From the NCBI RefSeq assembly GCF_002803155.1, contig NZ_NNBP01000020.1, positions 118,145-182,144 on the forward strand: DNA of 64,000 nt, written 5' to 3'. The translations under genes were made by a program, and so were the position numbers. This DNA is from Streptomyces sp. CB02959 (GTDB lineage Bacteria > Actinomycetota > Actinomycetes > Streptomycetales > Streptomycetaceae). Under the pieces are notes generated by a model that saw nothing but the letters and a program-made list of their open reading frames with translations, was not told the origin of the DNA and made no database searches. This document shows, one piece after another, positions 1 through 9,733 of this stretch (the stretch's first letter is position 1; each line of letters starts with the position of its first letter).

Positions 1-2414
1 GTGAAGAGCTGCTCCTCGTTCTCCAGGGAGCGCGAGTCGGTGCCCTTCTTGAGGTACGGGCCGTAGCGGCCGTTCTGCGCGGTGATCTCCACGCCCTCGG
101 CGTCGGCGCCGACGACGCGCGGCAGCGACATCAGCTTCAGCGCGTCCGCCAGGGTCACGGTGTCCAGGGACATCGACTTGAAGAGCGAGGCGGTGCGCGG
201 CTTGACCGCGTTCTTGCCGGTCTTCGGGGTGCCCTCGGGCAGCACCTCGGTGACGTAGGGGCCGTAGCGGCCGTCCTTCGCCACGATCTGGTGCCCGCTG
301 ACCGGGTCCATGCCCAGCTCGTAGTCGCCGCTCGGCTTGGCCAGCAGCTCCTCGGCGTAACTCACGGTCAGCTCGTCGGGCGCCAGGTCTTCGGGGACGT
401 CGGCCCGCTGGTGGCCCTCCTCGTCCTTCTCGCCGCGCTCGACGTACGGGCCGTAGCGGCCGACCCGCAGCGTGATGCCGCTACCCACCGGGAACGACGA
501 GATCTCCCGGGCGTCGATCGCGCCCAGGTCCGTGACCAGTTCCTTCAGGCCGCCGAGGTGGTCGCCGTCGCCGTTCCCGGCGTCCGCCGCGCCGCCCTCG
601 CCGGAGCCTGAGCCCTCGCCGAAGTAGAAGCGCCGCAGCCACGGCACGGCCTGCGCCTCACCGCGGGCGATGCGGTCGAGGTCGTCCTCCATCTTGGCGG
701 TGAAGTCGTAGTCGACGAGCCGGCCGAAGTGCTTCTCCAGGAGGTTGACCACGGCGAAGGAGAGGAACGACGGGACGAGCGCGGTGCCCTTCTTGAAGAC
801 GTAGCCGCGGTCCAGGATCGTGCCGATGATCGACGCGTACGTCGACGGGCGGCCGATCTCCCGCTCCTCCAGCTCCTTGACCAGGGTGGCCTCGGTGTAG
901 CGGGCGGGCGGCTTGGTGGCGTGGCCGTCGGCGGTGATCTCCTCGGCCGCCAGCGCGTCGCCCTCGGCGACCTGCGGCAGCCGCCGCTCGCGGTCGTCCA
1001 GCTCGGCGTTCGGGTCGTCGGCACCCTCGACGTAGGCCTTGAGGAAGCCGTGGAAGGTGATGGTCTTGCCGGACGCGCTGAACTCGGCGTTCCGGCCGTC
1101 CGCGGCCTGCCCGCCGATCTTGACGGTGACGGAGTTGCCGGTCGCGTCCTTCATCTGGGAGGCGACGGTCCGCTTCCAGATCAGCTCGTAGAGCCGGAAC
1201 TGGTCACCGGTCAGCCCGGTCTCGGCGGGCGTGCGGAAGCGGTCCCCGGAGGGGCGGATCGCCTCGTGCGCCTCCTGCGCGTTCTTGACCTTGCCGGCGT
1301 ACGTCCGCGGCTTGTCGGGCAGGTACCCGGCGCCGTACAGCTGCGTCACCTGCGCCCGGGCCGCGGTGACCGCGGTGTCCGAGAGCGTGGTGGAGTCCGT
1401 ACGCATATAGGTGATGAAGCCGTTCTCGTACAGCTTCTGCGCAACCTGCATGGTGGCCTTGGCGCCGAAGCCGAGCTTGCGGCTGGCCTCCTGCTGGAGG
1501 GTGGTCGTCCGGAACGGCGCGTACGGCGAGCGGCGGTACGGCTTGGACTCGACCGAGCGCACCGAGAACGCGGTGTCCGCCAGGGCGGCGGACAGCGCCC
1601 GGGCGTTCGCCTCGTCCAGATGGAGCACATCGGCGTTCTTCAGCTGCCCGTTGGAGCCGAAGTCGCGGCCCTGCGCGACCCGGCGGCCGTCGACGGTGGT
1701 CAGCCGCGCGGTCAGGGACGACGGGTCGCTCTTGTCACCGGCCCGGCCGGTGGAGAAGGTGCCGGTCAGGTCCCAGTACTCGGCGGAGCGGAACGCGATC
1801 CGCTCGCGCTCCCGCTCGACCACGAGCCGGGTCGCCACCGACTGCACCCGGCCGGCGGACAGCCGGGGCATGACCTTCTTCCACAGCACCGGGGAGACCT
1901 CGTAGCCGTAGAGGCGGTCGAGGATCCGGCGGGTCTCCTGGGCGTCGACCAGCTTCTTGTTGAGGTCGCGGGGGTTGGCGACGGCCTCGCGGATGGCGTC
2001 CTTGGTGATCTCGTGGAAGACCATCCGGTGGACCGGGACCTTCGGCTTGAGGATCTCCTGGAGGTGCCACGCGATGGCCTCGCCCTCGCGGTCCTCATCG
2101 GTGGCGAGGAAGAGTTCGTCGGACTCGGCCAGCAGCGCCTTGAGCTTCTTGACCTGGTCCTTCTTATCCGTGTTGACCACGTAGATCGGCTGGAAGTCCG
2201 CGTCGACGTTCACGCCGAGCCGGGCCCAGGACTCGCCCTTGTACTTCGCCGGGACCTCGGCCGCGCCGTTGGGGAGGTCGCGGATGTGCCCGACGCTGGC
2301 CTCGACCACGTAGCCAGGGCCGAGGTAGCCCTTGATCGTCTTCGCCTTGGCAGGCGACTCGACGATGACGAGTCGACGGCCGCCGCCCTCTGCGGTCTCG
2401 CTGGTCGGGGACAA
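1..2414 (-). CDS. topA: DNA topoisomerase I (type IA), 3' end outside window
   Basis: Relaxes negatively supercoiled DNA by cutting one strand through a 5'-phosphotyrosine. The N-terminal TOPRIM domain opens with RLVIVESPAKAKTIKGYLG; the active-site motif FITYMRTDS places the catalytic tyrosine at about residue 336. Repeated GRYGPYV/GRYGPYL motifs near the window edge are the C-terminal repeats typical of actinobacterial TopA; the expected lysine-rich tail lies outside the window, so the gene is partial only because of the window edge. The start is TTG at 2414 (MSPTSETAEG), with GGAGAG upstream. It is transcribed away from the small membrane genes that begin at 2889. Identification is very secure. 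Confidence 0.97.
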   Translation of the reverse strand, partial: MSPTSETAEGGGRRLVIVESPAKAKTIKGYLGPGYVVEASVGHIRDLPNGAAEVPAKYKGESWARLGVNVDADFQPIYVVNTDKKDQVKKLKALLAESDELFLATDEDREGEAIAWHLQEILKPKVPVHRMVFHEITKDAIREAVANPRDLNKKLVDAQETRRILDRLYGYEVSPVLWKKVMPRLSAGRVQSVATRLVVERERERIAFRSAEYWDLTGTFSTGRAGDKSDPSSLTARLTTVDGRRVAQGRDFGSNGQLKNADVLHLDEANARALSAALADTAFSVRSVESKPYRRSPYAPFRTTTLQQEASRKLGFGAKATMQVAQKLYENGFITYMRTDSTTLSDTAVTAARAQVTQLYGAGYLPDKPRTYAGKVKNAQEAHEAIRPSGDRFRTPAETGLTGDQFRLYELIWKRTVASQMKDATGNSVTVKIGGQAADGRNAEFSASGKTITFHGFLKAYVEGADDPNAELDDRERRLPQVAEGDALAAEEITADGHATKPPARYTEATLVKELEEREIGRPSTYASIIGTILDRGYVFKKGTALVPSFLSFAVVNLLEKHFGRLVDYDFTAKMEDDLDRIARGEAQAVPWLRRFYFGEGSGSGEGGAADAGNGDGDHLGGLKELVTDLGAIDAREISSFPVGSGITLRVGRYGPYVERGEKDEEGHQRADVPEDLAPDELTVSYAEELLAKPSGDYELGMDPVSGHQIVAKDGRYGPYVTEVLPEGTPKTGKNAVKPRTASLFKSMSLDTVTLADALKLMSLPRVVGADAEGVEITAQNGRYGPYLKKGTDSRSLENEEQLF

Positions 2415-2888
2415 CTTCGCTCTTCTCTCCGGTCGACGCTGGGGATGCTCCTGGGCCGGACGCCCGGGGCGCACTGCGGTGACGCTTGACGCTGCGGAGT
2501 GTGACGGTACCTCCCGCCCCCGTGTCAAACGGAAAAACCCCGCAACGCCACTCGAACGGTAACCCGACTACATGCCTTCGTGCCGCCCCGACCGCTCCGG
2601 CCGCCCCCTCACGGCCCTCCGGCGACCGCCCGTGGATCACCGGCCGTCCGGCGGCGCCCGCGGCCCGTCAGCGGCCGCCCACCGCCTCCGGCCTGCTGTC
2701 GATCCCGGAGCGTGACCGTCCGGTACCCGCCGCCGGAATCCGCAGCTGCAAACGACTGTCACAAGGCGGCTCCGGTTGCCGTCATCACCTTGCTACGGCG
2801 GGTGAACGGGCTGGCAGGATGGACGCGGCACGGCCCATGGGCGGGCCGGCAGCCGCCGTCATCACGACTCTCGGGGGGAACCACACCC
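2415..2888. other. Intergenic region between divergent genes
   Basis: 474 bases between topA and the proline-rich membrane protein. It should hold both promoters. Open frames run through it but have no ribosome-binding site, codon pattern or recognisable sequence, so I call no gene here. Confidence 0.5.
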
Positions 2889-3458
2889 ATGGCGCAGCAG
2901 TACCCCGGACCGCCGCCGGAACAGCCGCCCGGCCAGCCCGGCCAGAATCCGTACGCGACCCCGCAGGGCGGCCGGCCCGCCGAGGCCGGCTACGGCTACC
3001 CGCAGGGCGGCCGCCCCGGCGAGCCCGGTTACGGCTACCCGCAGGCCGCCCCGCCGCCCGCGCCCGGTTTCCCGCCGCCGCCCGGCGGCTTCCCGGGCCA
3101 GCAGCCGCAGGCCGGCGGCATGGCGCTGTCGCTCGGCGACATCGCGGTCAGCGGCGACACGATCATGACGCCGGCCGGTCCGATGCCGCTGCGGGGCGCG
3201 GTCTGGACGGCCACCGACATGTCGCGCACGGAGGAGAAGATCCCCACGCACGCGGTCGTCCTCGCCATCGTCTTTTTCTTCTTCTGCCTTCTCGGGCTGC
3301 TCTTCCTCCTGATGAAGGAGCGCACCACGACCGGCTTCGTCCAGGTCACGGTGAACAGCCAGGGCCGGCACCACTCCACGATGATCCCCGTGCAGTCGCG
3401 CGAGCAGGTCATGTTCGTCCTGAACCAGGTCAACTACGCCAGGTCGCTGAGCGTGTGA
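2889..3458 (+). CDS. Proline/glycine-rich single-pass membrane protein
   Basis: A 189-residue protein. Residues 1-75 are a low-complexity Pro/Gly/Gln/Tyr-rich region with two near-identical YGYPQGGRP-type repeats, probably disordered and cytoplasmic. A short conserved-looking segment follows, then one strong transmembrane helix around residues 120-140 (IVFFFFCLLGLLFLLM) and a C-terminal domain of about 50 residues. The ATG start has a G-rich site (TCGGGGGGAACC) upstream. Its stop overlaps the GTG start of the next gene, so the two are co-transcribed and probably translationally coupled. I do not recognise a function. Confidence 0.8.
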   Translation: MAQQYPGPPPEQPPGQPGQNPYATPQGGRPAEAGYGYPQGGRPGEPGYGYPQAAPPPAPGFPPPPGGFPGQQPQAGGMALSLGDIAVSGDTIMTPAGPMPLRGAVWTATDMSRTEEKIPTHAVVLAIVFFFFCLLGLLFLLMKERTTTGFVQVTVNSQGRHHSTMIPVQSREQVMFVLNQVNYARSLSV

Positions 3459-3967
3459 GCCCCGAGGAGCCCCTGGAGCCCACCGGCCCGACCCCTCCCG
3501 GCGGCCCCGTGCCGCCGGGCGGACCCGCGTCGCCCACCGGGCCCGGGGGCCCGACCGCGGAGCCCGCCACCGACCCCGCGGCCGTCCGCCGGAACACCCT
3601 GCGCCGGGCCTCCCTCGCGCTCGGCACCGCCGCGCTGGGCGCCGTCTACCTCTGGCACACCGACCCGCACCAGCCCGGCCAGCTGCTGCTGCCCTGCCCC
3701 TTCCGCCTGATGACCGGACTGCTCTGCCCGTTCTGCGGCGCGACGCGGATGGCGTACGACCTGATGCACGGGGGCGTCCCGGCGGCCTTCCACGACAATG
3801 CCGCCCTGCTCGTCCTCGGCGTTCCCGCCCTCGGCTACGTCCTGGCGCGCTGGCTGGCCGCCGGGCTGCGCGGGCGGCGCTACCCGCTGAAGCTGACGGC
3901 CCGCGGCAATGCCGTGGTCCTCGGCACCGCCGCGGTGTGGATGGTCGCCCGCAACCTCATCGGCTGA
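3455..3967 (+). CDS. DUF2752 family membrane protein
   Basis: 170 residues from a GTG that overlaps the previous stop. The first 45 residues are Pro/Gly-rich. They are followed by a hydrophobic helix, the family signature CPFRLMTGLLCPFCGATRM (paired Cys motif CPxCG with a following Arg), then two further hydrophobic segments. Length and the central CPFCGATR motif fit DUF2752, a family of small membrane proteins of unknown function that is common in actinobacteria. The paired cysteines could bind metal or form a disulfide, but nothing in the sequence settles that. It forms a two-gene unit with the upstream membrane protein. Confidence 0.85.
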   Translation: MSPEEPLEPTGPTPPGGPVPPGGPASPTGPGGPTAEPATDPAAVRRNTLRRASLALGTAALGAVYLWHTDPHQPGQLLLPCPFRLMTGLLCPFCGATRMAYDLMHGGVPAAFHDNAALLVLGVPALGYVLARWLAAGLRGRRYPLKLTARGNAVVLGTAAVWMVARNLIG

Positions 3968-3985
3968 CGACCGGGCCCTGCCGCG

Positions 3986-4390
3986 TCAGCGGACGGTGAC
4001 CTTCACGACCGGGGAGAGCGTCTTCCCCGACTCGATCCGCAGCTCGTTGACGCCCTTGATGCCGAGCTTGACGCGGACCGCGTAGCTCCCGCTGGTGTTG
4101 ACCGGCGCCTGGGCCGGCAGCGAGACCCACTTCTTGCCCTGCTTCTGCTGCACCGTCACCTTGGTGCCCGCCTTGATGCCCTTGGCGGTGCCGGTGATCC
4201 GGAACTCCTGCCAGGCCTTGACCGTCGTCACGCTGGCCTTGGCGGTCAGCGCCGCCGTCGCGGGAGCGGTGGCCACGACCGGGGCGGGCGTGTGGACGAC
4301 CTCCTGCGCGGCGAAGGCGACGGCCGAACCGCCGGCGAGCAGGGCGACGGTGGTCACGGCGACACCGGCGTAGCGAAGTGCACGGTTCAT
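3986..4390 (-). CDS. Secreted Ig-like small protein
   Basis: 134 residues starting MNRALRYAGVAVTTVALLAG, a classical Sec signal peptide with cleavage expected near AFAAQ. The mature part is Thr/Val/Lys-rich beta-type sequence (VTVQQKQGKKWVSLPAQAPV, then NTSGSYAVRVKLG), resembling the small beta-sandwich modules found in streptomycete extracellular proteins. No cysteines or catalytic motifs. GAGGAA lies well placed before the ATG. It converges on the DUF2752 gene, ending 19 bases from it. Likely exported; role unknown. Confidence 0.75.
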   Translation of the reverse strand: MNRALRYAGVAVTTVALLAGGSAVAFAAQEVVHTPAPVVATAPATAALTAKASVTTVKAWQEFRITGTAKGIKAGTKVTVQQKQGKKWVSLPAQAPVNTSGSYAVRVKLGIKGVNELRIESGKTLSPVVKVTVR

Positions 4391-4548
4391 GTCGTATTCC
4401 TCACTGATGGGCCAATGAGCTGGCTGTTGACCTTCTTTGAGGAATACGGGCCCCGGCGTACGGAGGTTCCCCTTCCGCTGCCCGACCTGCCGAATTCTCC
4501 GAAACTGGCCGGAACTGAACGTCCGCCCCCGTAAGGGAAGTTGTCCCC

Positions 4549-4746
4549 TCAGAACGCACCCAGCAGCCGGCACCCCAACGCCAGGAACACCACCCCGGCC
4601 AGCAGCGCCGTCACCGTCCCGGCCACCCGGCCGTACCCCACCGCCACCGGCTGCCCGCTCCGTACGCAGACACCCGCCCACAGCAGCAACCCGCTGCCGA
4701 ACAGCGCGAACGCCGCGCCCGCGAATGCCTCCGGCCCACTGTCCAT
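4549..4746 (-). CDS. Small two-helix membrane protein
   Basis: 65 residues, almost entirely hydrophobic: a first helix (AFAGAAFALFGSGLLLWAGV), a short polar loop with RSGQPVAVGYGR, then a second helix ending LLGAF. Good codon position bias; the upstream GGCAGG site is weak. It lies downstream of the methyltransferase in the same direction with a 100-base gap. No family assignment is possible by eye. Confidence 0.55.
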   Translation of the reverse strand: MDSGPEAFAGAAFALFGSGLLLWAGVCVRSGQPVAVGYGRVAGTVTALLAGVVFLALGCRLLGAF

Positions 4747-4846
4747 ACGGGCAGCCTGCCAGCCCCGTACGGCAGCGGGAAGAACGCCGTGTGAACGGCG
4801 CCCGCCGCCACCGGTGGGACGGGGCCCCGCCGCCGCTCCGCCCGGC

Positions 4847-6376
4847 TCAGTCGAGCGGCTCCAGGAAGCCCTGCTCGATCAGCATCCGGATCGAGGCCGG
4901 CGTACGGTCCCGGAGCAGCACCGGGTCCTCGCCGACGAGCTGGGCGATGGCGTCCAGGATCCGCCCGGCGGGCAGCGTCCCGTCGCAGACGCCCGCGAAC
5001 CCGGCGCCGACCGTGTCCACCTTCGTGGCCCGCCGCATACCGCGGTTCTGACGGAGCACCACATGCTCCGGGTCCTCCGCGCCGGGCAGCCCGACCTGCT
5101 CCTGCACCACCTCGTCGGCCAGCCGGAAGCGCCCGGCCAGCAGCGCCGCGTCGTCGGTGGCCCGCAGGTAGTCCTGCCGGTCGAAGTGGCTCAGCACCGC
5201 CTCGCCCAGGGGCTGTTCGACCGGATGCGGCCATTCCTCGACCGTGACGGACGGGTCCGCGGCACCGGACTTGCGCAGCGTGATCCAGCCGAAGCCGACC
5301 GCCTTGGTCTTGCGCGCCTCGAACTCGTCGAGCCAGGCGTCGTACCGTGCCGCGTACTCCTCCGGGCCGGCGCGGTGGTCACCGCCGTCGCGCAGCCACA
5401 GCTCGGCGTACTGGGTGATGTCCTGCACCTCGCGCTGCACGATCCAGGCGTCGCAGCCGCGCGGCACCCACGCGCGCACCCGGTCCTGCCACTCCTCGCC
5501 GGCCACGTGCTGCCAGTTGGCCAGCAGTTGGCAGTACCCGCCGTCGTTGAGGTGCGCGGCGGCCTGCTGGACGAGGGTGCGGCACAGGTCGTCACCGCCC
5601 ATGCCGCCGTCCCGGTACGTGAGCCGCGCGCCCGGCGAGATCACGAACGGCGGGTTGGAGACGATCAGGTCGTACGTCTCCTCGCCCACCGGCTCGAAGA
5701 GCGACCCCTGCCGCAGGTCCGCCGGGCCGGCCCCGGAGAGCGCCAGCGTCAGCGCGGCGATCCGCAGCGCGCGGGGGTTGAGGTCGGTGGCGGTCACCTC
5801 GGTGGCGTGCTGCGCCGCGTGCAGCGCCTGGATGCCGGAGCCCGTACCGAGGTCGAGCGCCCTGCCGACCGGGCGGCGCGCGGTGATCCCGGCGAGCGTG
5901 GTGGACGCGCCGCCGACACCGAGCACCAGCTCGGCGCGGTCCACCCCCGCGGCGCCCCGGATGCCGCCCGCGCCGCCGACCGCGCAGCCCAGGTCGGAGA
6001 CGACCCACCAGTCCTGCCCGTCGGGGCCGCCGTACGGCCGCACGTCCACCGTGGCGCGCAGGACGTCGCCGTCCCGCACCAGCCAGCCGTCGGTGAGGCA
6101 GTCCGCCACCGGCAGCACCGCGGCCGCCTGCGCCTCCGGCACCGCACATTGCAGCAGGAACAGCCGCACCAGGGTTTCCAACGGCCCGTCACCCCGGGTC
6201 GCGCGCAGCGCGGGGACGGTCTCGCTGCGGGCCAGCGCGGCGTACGCGGGCGCGCCGAGCAGGTCCAGCAGACCGTCGGCGGTGAAGGCGGCGGCCAGCA
6301 GCGCCTCGCGCAGCCGGCTGGTGCGGGCGCTGCTCTCGGGGTCCTGGGCATCTGCGGTGGGGAGGTGCGTTGTCAC
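4847..6376 (-). CDS. Class I SAM methyltransferase (HemK/RlmG-like)
   Basis: 509 residues. An N-terminal domain of about 150 residues is followed by a Rossmann methyltransferase core: motif I ALDLGTGSGIQAL, acidic motif TATDLNPRAL, and motif IV SNPPF, which is typical of N6-adenine, N2-guanine or glutamine methyltransferases. The C-terminal part has no catalytic motif I recognise. Orthologues of this length are common in actinobacteria and are usually annotated only as methyltransferase. Substrate unknown; an rRNA guanine or protein glutamine is most likely from the NPPF motif. GTG start, with GGAGG almost abutting it. A perfect 8-bp inverted repeat (ATTGTCGG/CCGACAAT, 6383-6406) lies immediately upstream and could be an operator. 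Confidence 0.85.
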   Translation of the reverse strand: MTTHLPTADAQDPESSARTSRLREALLAAAFTADGLLDLLGAPAYAALARSETVPALRATRGDGPLETLVRLFLLQCAVPEAQAAAVLPVADCLTDGWLVRDGDVLRATVDVRPYGGPDGQDWWVVSDLGCAVGGAGGIRGAAGVDRAELVLGVGGASTTLAGITARRPVGRALDLGTGSGIQALHAAQHATEVTATDLNPRALRIAALTLALSGAGPADLRQGSLFEPVGEETYDLIVSNPPFVISPGARLTYRDGGMGGDDLCRTLVQQAAAHLNDGGYCQLLANWQHVAGEEWQDRVRAWVPRGCDAWIVQREVQDITQYAELWLRDGGDHRAGPEEYAARYDAWLDEFEARKTKAVGFGWITLRKSGAADPSVTVEEWPHPVEQPLGEAVLSHFDRQDYLRATDDAALLAGRFRLADEVVQEQVGLPGAEDPEHVVLRQNRGMRRATKVDTVGAGFAGVCDGTLPAGRILDAIAQLVGEDPVLLRDRTPASIRMLIEQGFLEPLD

Positions 6377-6410
6377 CCCTCCATTGTCGGTCCTGCCACC
6401 GACAATCGGC

Positions 6411-6456
6411 GACGGCCCGGCGCCACGCCCGCTCTCGGGCGCGTCGCCGGGCCGTC
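6411..6456 (-). terminator. Terminator hairpin after the lipoprotein gene
   Basis: Perfect 12-bp stem GACGGCCCGGCG/CGCCGGGCCGTC with a 22-base loop, lying just past the stop of the lipoprotein gene and before the methyltransferase. No T-tract, as usual in streptomycetes. Confidence 0.6.
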
Positions 6457-6523
6457 CCCGCGACCGTGACGGCGCCGCGGGATCCCGCGGCGCGGCTGCC
6501 CCGCCGGGGGCTGCCCGGTGGGG

Positions 6524-7108
6524 CTAGGCGCTCTTGGACGGCGCCGCGGACGGCCCGCCGGAGGCGTTCTGGTTCTGGCAGCCCTTCTGCCGCGCCATCG
6601 CCTTGCCCACGTCGCCGGCCTCCAGCTTCTTGAAGGCCTGCTCGCTCTTGGCGTTGAGCTTGTTGATCCCGTCGGAGAGGCTGCGCAGCCCGTCCGCGAA
6701 CTTCAACTTGTCCCCGGTGTCCAGGCCGTCCACCTGCTTCTTGAGGTCCCGGTAGCCCGCGGAGAGGGAGTTGAGTTCCTTGACGGCGTTCTGCTGGGCC
6801 TGCTCGCCGCCCTCGCTCGGCGGCGCCCCCGCCTTGTCGAGGGACTTGGCCAGCTGGCCGTACGCGTCGGAGATCTTCTGGAAGGCCGCCGAATCGGTCT
6901 GCTGGACCTTCTTGGAGTCCGTGTTGCCGCTGTCGGCCGTCTGCATGGCCGCGTTGGCGTCCTGGATCTGCTTGAACGGAGCCTGCGCTGGGTCGCAGAA
7001 CGACTTCGCCCAGGTGTCGAGCTTCTCAGTGTTGTCGCTGCTGCAACCGGTCAGCGCGAGCAGGAGCGCGGCACCGCCGGACAGGGCAGCCACAAGCTTC
7101 TTGTTCAC
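6524..7108 (-). CDS. Small secreted lipoprotein, helical
   Basis: 194 residues from GTG at 7108 (MNKKLVAALSGG). The lipobox LLALTGC is followed by SSDN, giving a lipidated, surface-anchored protein. The mature part is rich in Lys, Asp, Ala and Gln with regularly spaced hydrophobics, and reads as a four-helix bundle ending in a Ser/Ala-rich tail. The start is chosen because GGAAGGGA sits about nine bases upstream; ATG codons at 7126 and 7156 would place extra polar residues before the signal peptide. Function not recognised. Separate unit, with hairpins on both sides. Confidence 0.75.
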   Translation of the reverse strand: MNKKLVAALSGGAALLLALTGCSSDNTEKLDTWAKSFCDPAQAPFKQIQDANAAMQTADSGNTDSKKVQQTDSAAFQKISDAYGQLAKSLDKAGAPPSEGGEQAQQNAVKELNSLSAGYRDLKKQVDGLDTGDKLKFADGLRSLSDGINKLNAKSEQAFKKLEAGDVGKAMARQKGCQNQNASGGPSAAPSKSA

Positions 7109-7243
7109 CGGATTGGTCCCTTCCATGGCTCTCGGCCCCGGAACATACACGTCCAAACGGCCTGGTCCATGGGTCGGGCATCCGCCCCGGCCCGCATTGC
7201 AGCCATTTGCACCAAGGACCGCGACCCCGGCCGGGCACGCCGC

Positions 7244-7286
7244 GGGCGGGTGTCCGGCGCGGGCAAAAAGCGCCGTACACCCGCCC
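7244..7286 (-). terminator. Terminator after hppA
   Basis: Long hairpin downstream of the pyrophosphatase stop: outer stem GGGCGGGTGT/ACACCCGCCC and inner stem GGCGC/GCGCC around a GGGCAAAAA loop. Confidence 0.65.
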
Positions 7287-7324
7287 GTTGAGCGGTCCGC
7301 GGGCCGGTCGGGCGGCCCCTCCCG

Positions 7325-9733
7325 TCAGGACGCCACGGCGGTCTCGGCCGACTTGGCGACGCTTTCGGGATCCTCGGAGTTGTTGTCTTCGTCACCCACG
7401 GCGATCCCCCGCCGCTTGGAGACGTAGACCGCGCCGACGATGACGGCGAGCGCCAGCAACGCGACCACGACGCGTACGCCGAGGCTCTTGTCGTGGCCGT
7501 ACGAGAACTTCACCACGGCCGGTGCGATCAGCAGCGCGACCAGGTTCATCACCTTCAGCAGCGGGTTGATCGCCGGGCCGGCGGTGTCCTTGAACGGGTC
7601 GCCGACGGTGTCGCCGATGACCGTCGCGGCATGCGCCTCGCTGCCCTTGCCGCCGTGGTGGCCGTCCTCGACCAGCTTCTTGGCGTTGTCCCACGCGCCA
7701 CCGGAGTTGGCGAGGAAGACCGCCATCAGCGTGCCGGTGCCGATCGCGCCGGCCAGGAACGAGCCGAGCGCCCCGACACCGAGCGAGAAGCCGACCGCGA
7801 TGGGCGTCAGCACCGCCAGCAGCCCCGGCGTGGCCAGTTCGCGCAGCGCGTCCTTGGTGCAGATGTCGACCACCCGCCCGTACTCGGGCTTCTCGGTGTA
7901 GTCCATGATCCCCGGCCGTTCGCGGAACTGCCGGCGCACCTCGAACACCACCGCTCCGGCCGACCGCGACACCGCGTTGATCGCCAGCCCGGAGAACAGG
8001 AAGACGACCGAGGCCCCGAGGATCAGCCCCACCAGGTTGTTGGGCTGCGAGATGTCCAGACTCAGGCTCATTCCGCCGGCCGCCCGGCCGATGTCCCGTA
8101 CGGCGTTGGCGATCGCGTCCCGGTACGAGCCGAACAGCGCGGAGGCCGCGAGCACCGCGGTCGCGATGGCGATCCCCTTGGTGATGGCCTTGGTGGTGTT
8201 GCCCACCGCGTCCAGGTCGGTCAGCACCTTCGCGCCGTCCCCGGTGACGTCGCCGGACATCTCGGCGATGCCCTGCGCGTTGTCGGAGACCGGACCGAAG
8301 GTGTCCATCGCCACGATCACCCCGACGGTGGTCAGGAGGCCGGTCCCGGCCAGCGCGACCGCGAACAGCGCCAGCGTGATCGAGGCACCGCCCAGCAGGA
8401 ACGCCCCGTAGACCGCCAGCCCGATCAGTACCGCCGAGTAGACCGCCGACTCCAGGCCGACCGAGATGCCGGAGAGCACGACGGTGGCCGGGCCGGTCAG
8501 CGAGGTCTTGCCGATGTCCCGGACGGGCCGCCGGCTGGTCTCGGTGAAGTAGCCGGTCAGCTGCTGGATCAGGGCGGCCAGCACGATGCCGACGGCGACC
8601 GCGATCAGCGCCAGCATCCGCGGGTCGCCGCGGTGGCCCAGGATCTCCGGGTCGCTGACGCCGCTCAGGTCCTTGTAGCTGGACGGCAGGTAGGTGAAGA
8701 CCGCGGCCGCCACCAGGACCAGCGAGATGCCCGCGGAGATGAAGAAACCGCGGTTGATGGCGGTCATCCCGCTGCGGTCCCGACGCCGCGGCGCCACGAC
8801 GAAGATGCCGACCATCGCGGTCAGCACGCCGATCGCCGGCACCAGCAGCGGGAAGGCCAGCCCGGCGTCGCCGAAGGCCGCGGTGCCCAGGATGAGCGCG
8901 GCGACCAGCGTCACCGCGTACGACTCGAAGAGGTCGGCTGCCATACCGGCGCAGTCGCCCACGTTGTCGCCGACGTTGTCCGCGATGGTGGCGGCGTTGC
9001 GCGGGTCGTCCTCCGGGATGCCCTGCTCGACCTTGCCGACGAGGTCGGCGCCGACGTCCGCGGCCTTGGTGAAGATGCCGCCGCCGACCCTCATGAACAT
9101 CGCGATCAGCGCGGCGCCGAGTCCGAAGCCCTCCAGCACCTTGGGCGCGTCCACCGCGTACACGAGCACCACGCAGGACGCCCCGAGCAGGCCGAGCCCC
9201 ACGGTGAACATGCCGACGACGCCACCGGTACGGAAAGCGATCTTCATCGCTTTGTGCGCGACCGCCGTAAGATCCTTTTGCTGTGCCGCGCCTTCTTCCG
9301 GAGTGGCTTCCCGGGCCGCCGCCGCCACTCGCACATTGCTGCGCACCGCGAGCCACATGCCGATATAGCCGGTGGCCGCCGAGAATGCCGCGCCGATCAA
9401 GAAGAAGGCGCTGCGCCCGGCCCGCTGCGTCCAATTGTCCGCGGGCAGCAACATGAGCAGGAAGAACACGACGACGGCGAATACGCCGAGGGTCCGCAAC
9501 TGCCGTGCCAGGTAGGCGTTTGCGCCTTCCTGCACCGCCGCCGCGATCTTCTTCATACTGTCGGTCCCCTCACCGGCCGCGAGCACCTGGCGGACCAGCA
9601 CCGCCGCGACCGCCAGGGCGGCGAGCGCGACGACGGCGATCCCCAGCACGATCCCGCGGTTGCCCGCGGTGAGCGAGGGTGCGGCCACAAAAGTGGGGGT
9701 GTCCATCAACTGAGGGGTGTAAGGCCCCGCCAT
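7325..9733 (-). CDS. hppA: Membrane H+-translocating inorganic pyrophosphatase (K+-independent type)
   Basis: 802 residues, about 16 membrane helices. It hydrolyses pyrophosphate and pumps H+ across the cytoplasmic membrane. The substrate signature DVGADLVGKVEQGIPEDD and the acidic motifs DNVGDNVGDCAGMAADLFES and DTVGDPFKDTAGPAINP are all present. GNTTKAITKG has Lys at about residue 515 and Thr at 518, the pair that marks the K+-independent class (Ala and Gly/Ala in K+-dependent enzymes). AAGGAGG precedes the ATG at an ideal distance. Single-gene unit with its own terminator; the long upstream gap probably holds its promoter. Confidence 0.96.
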   Translation of the reverse strand: MAGPYTPQLMDTPTFVAAPSLTAGNRGIVLGIAVVALAALAVAAVLVRQVLAAGEGTDSMKKIAAAVQEGANAYLARQLRTLGVFAVVVFFLLMLLPADNWTQRAGRSAFFLIGAAFSAATGYIGMWLAVRSNVRVAAAAREATPEEGAAQQKDLTAVAHKAMKIAFRTGGVVGMFTVGLGLLGASCVVLVYAVDAPKVLEGFGLGAALIAMFMRVGGGIFTKAADVGADLVGKVEQGIPEDDPRNAATIADNVGDNVGDCAGMAADLFESYAVTLVAALILGTAAFGDAGLAFPLLVPAIGVLTAMVGIFVVAPRRRDRSGMTAINRGFFISAGISLVLVAAAVFTYLPSSYKDLSGVSDPEILGHRGDPRMLALIAVAVGIVLAALIQQLTGYFTETSRRPVRDIGKTSLTGPATVVLSGISVGLESAVYSAVLIGLAVYGAFLLGGASITLALFAVALAGTGLLTTVGVIVAMDTFGPVSDNAQGIAEMSGDVTGDGAKVLTDLDAVGNTTKAITKGIAIATAVLAASALFGSYRDAIANAVRDIGRAAGGMSLSLDISQPNNLVGLILGASVVFLFSGLAINAVSRSAGAVVFEVRRQFRERPGIMDYTEKPEYGRVVDICTKDALRELATPGLLAVLTPIAVGFSLGVGALGSFLAGAIGTGTLMAVFLANSGGAWDNAKKLVEDGHHGGKGSEAHAATVIGDTVGDPFKDTAGPAINPLLKVMNLVALLIAPAVVKFSYGHDKSLGVRVVVALLALAVIVGAVYVSKRRGIAVGDEDNNSEDPESVAKSAETAVAS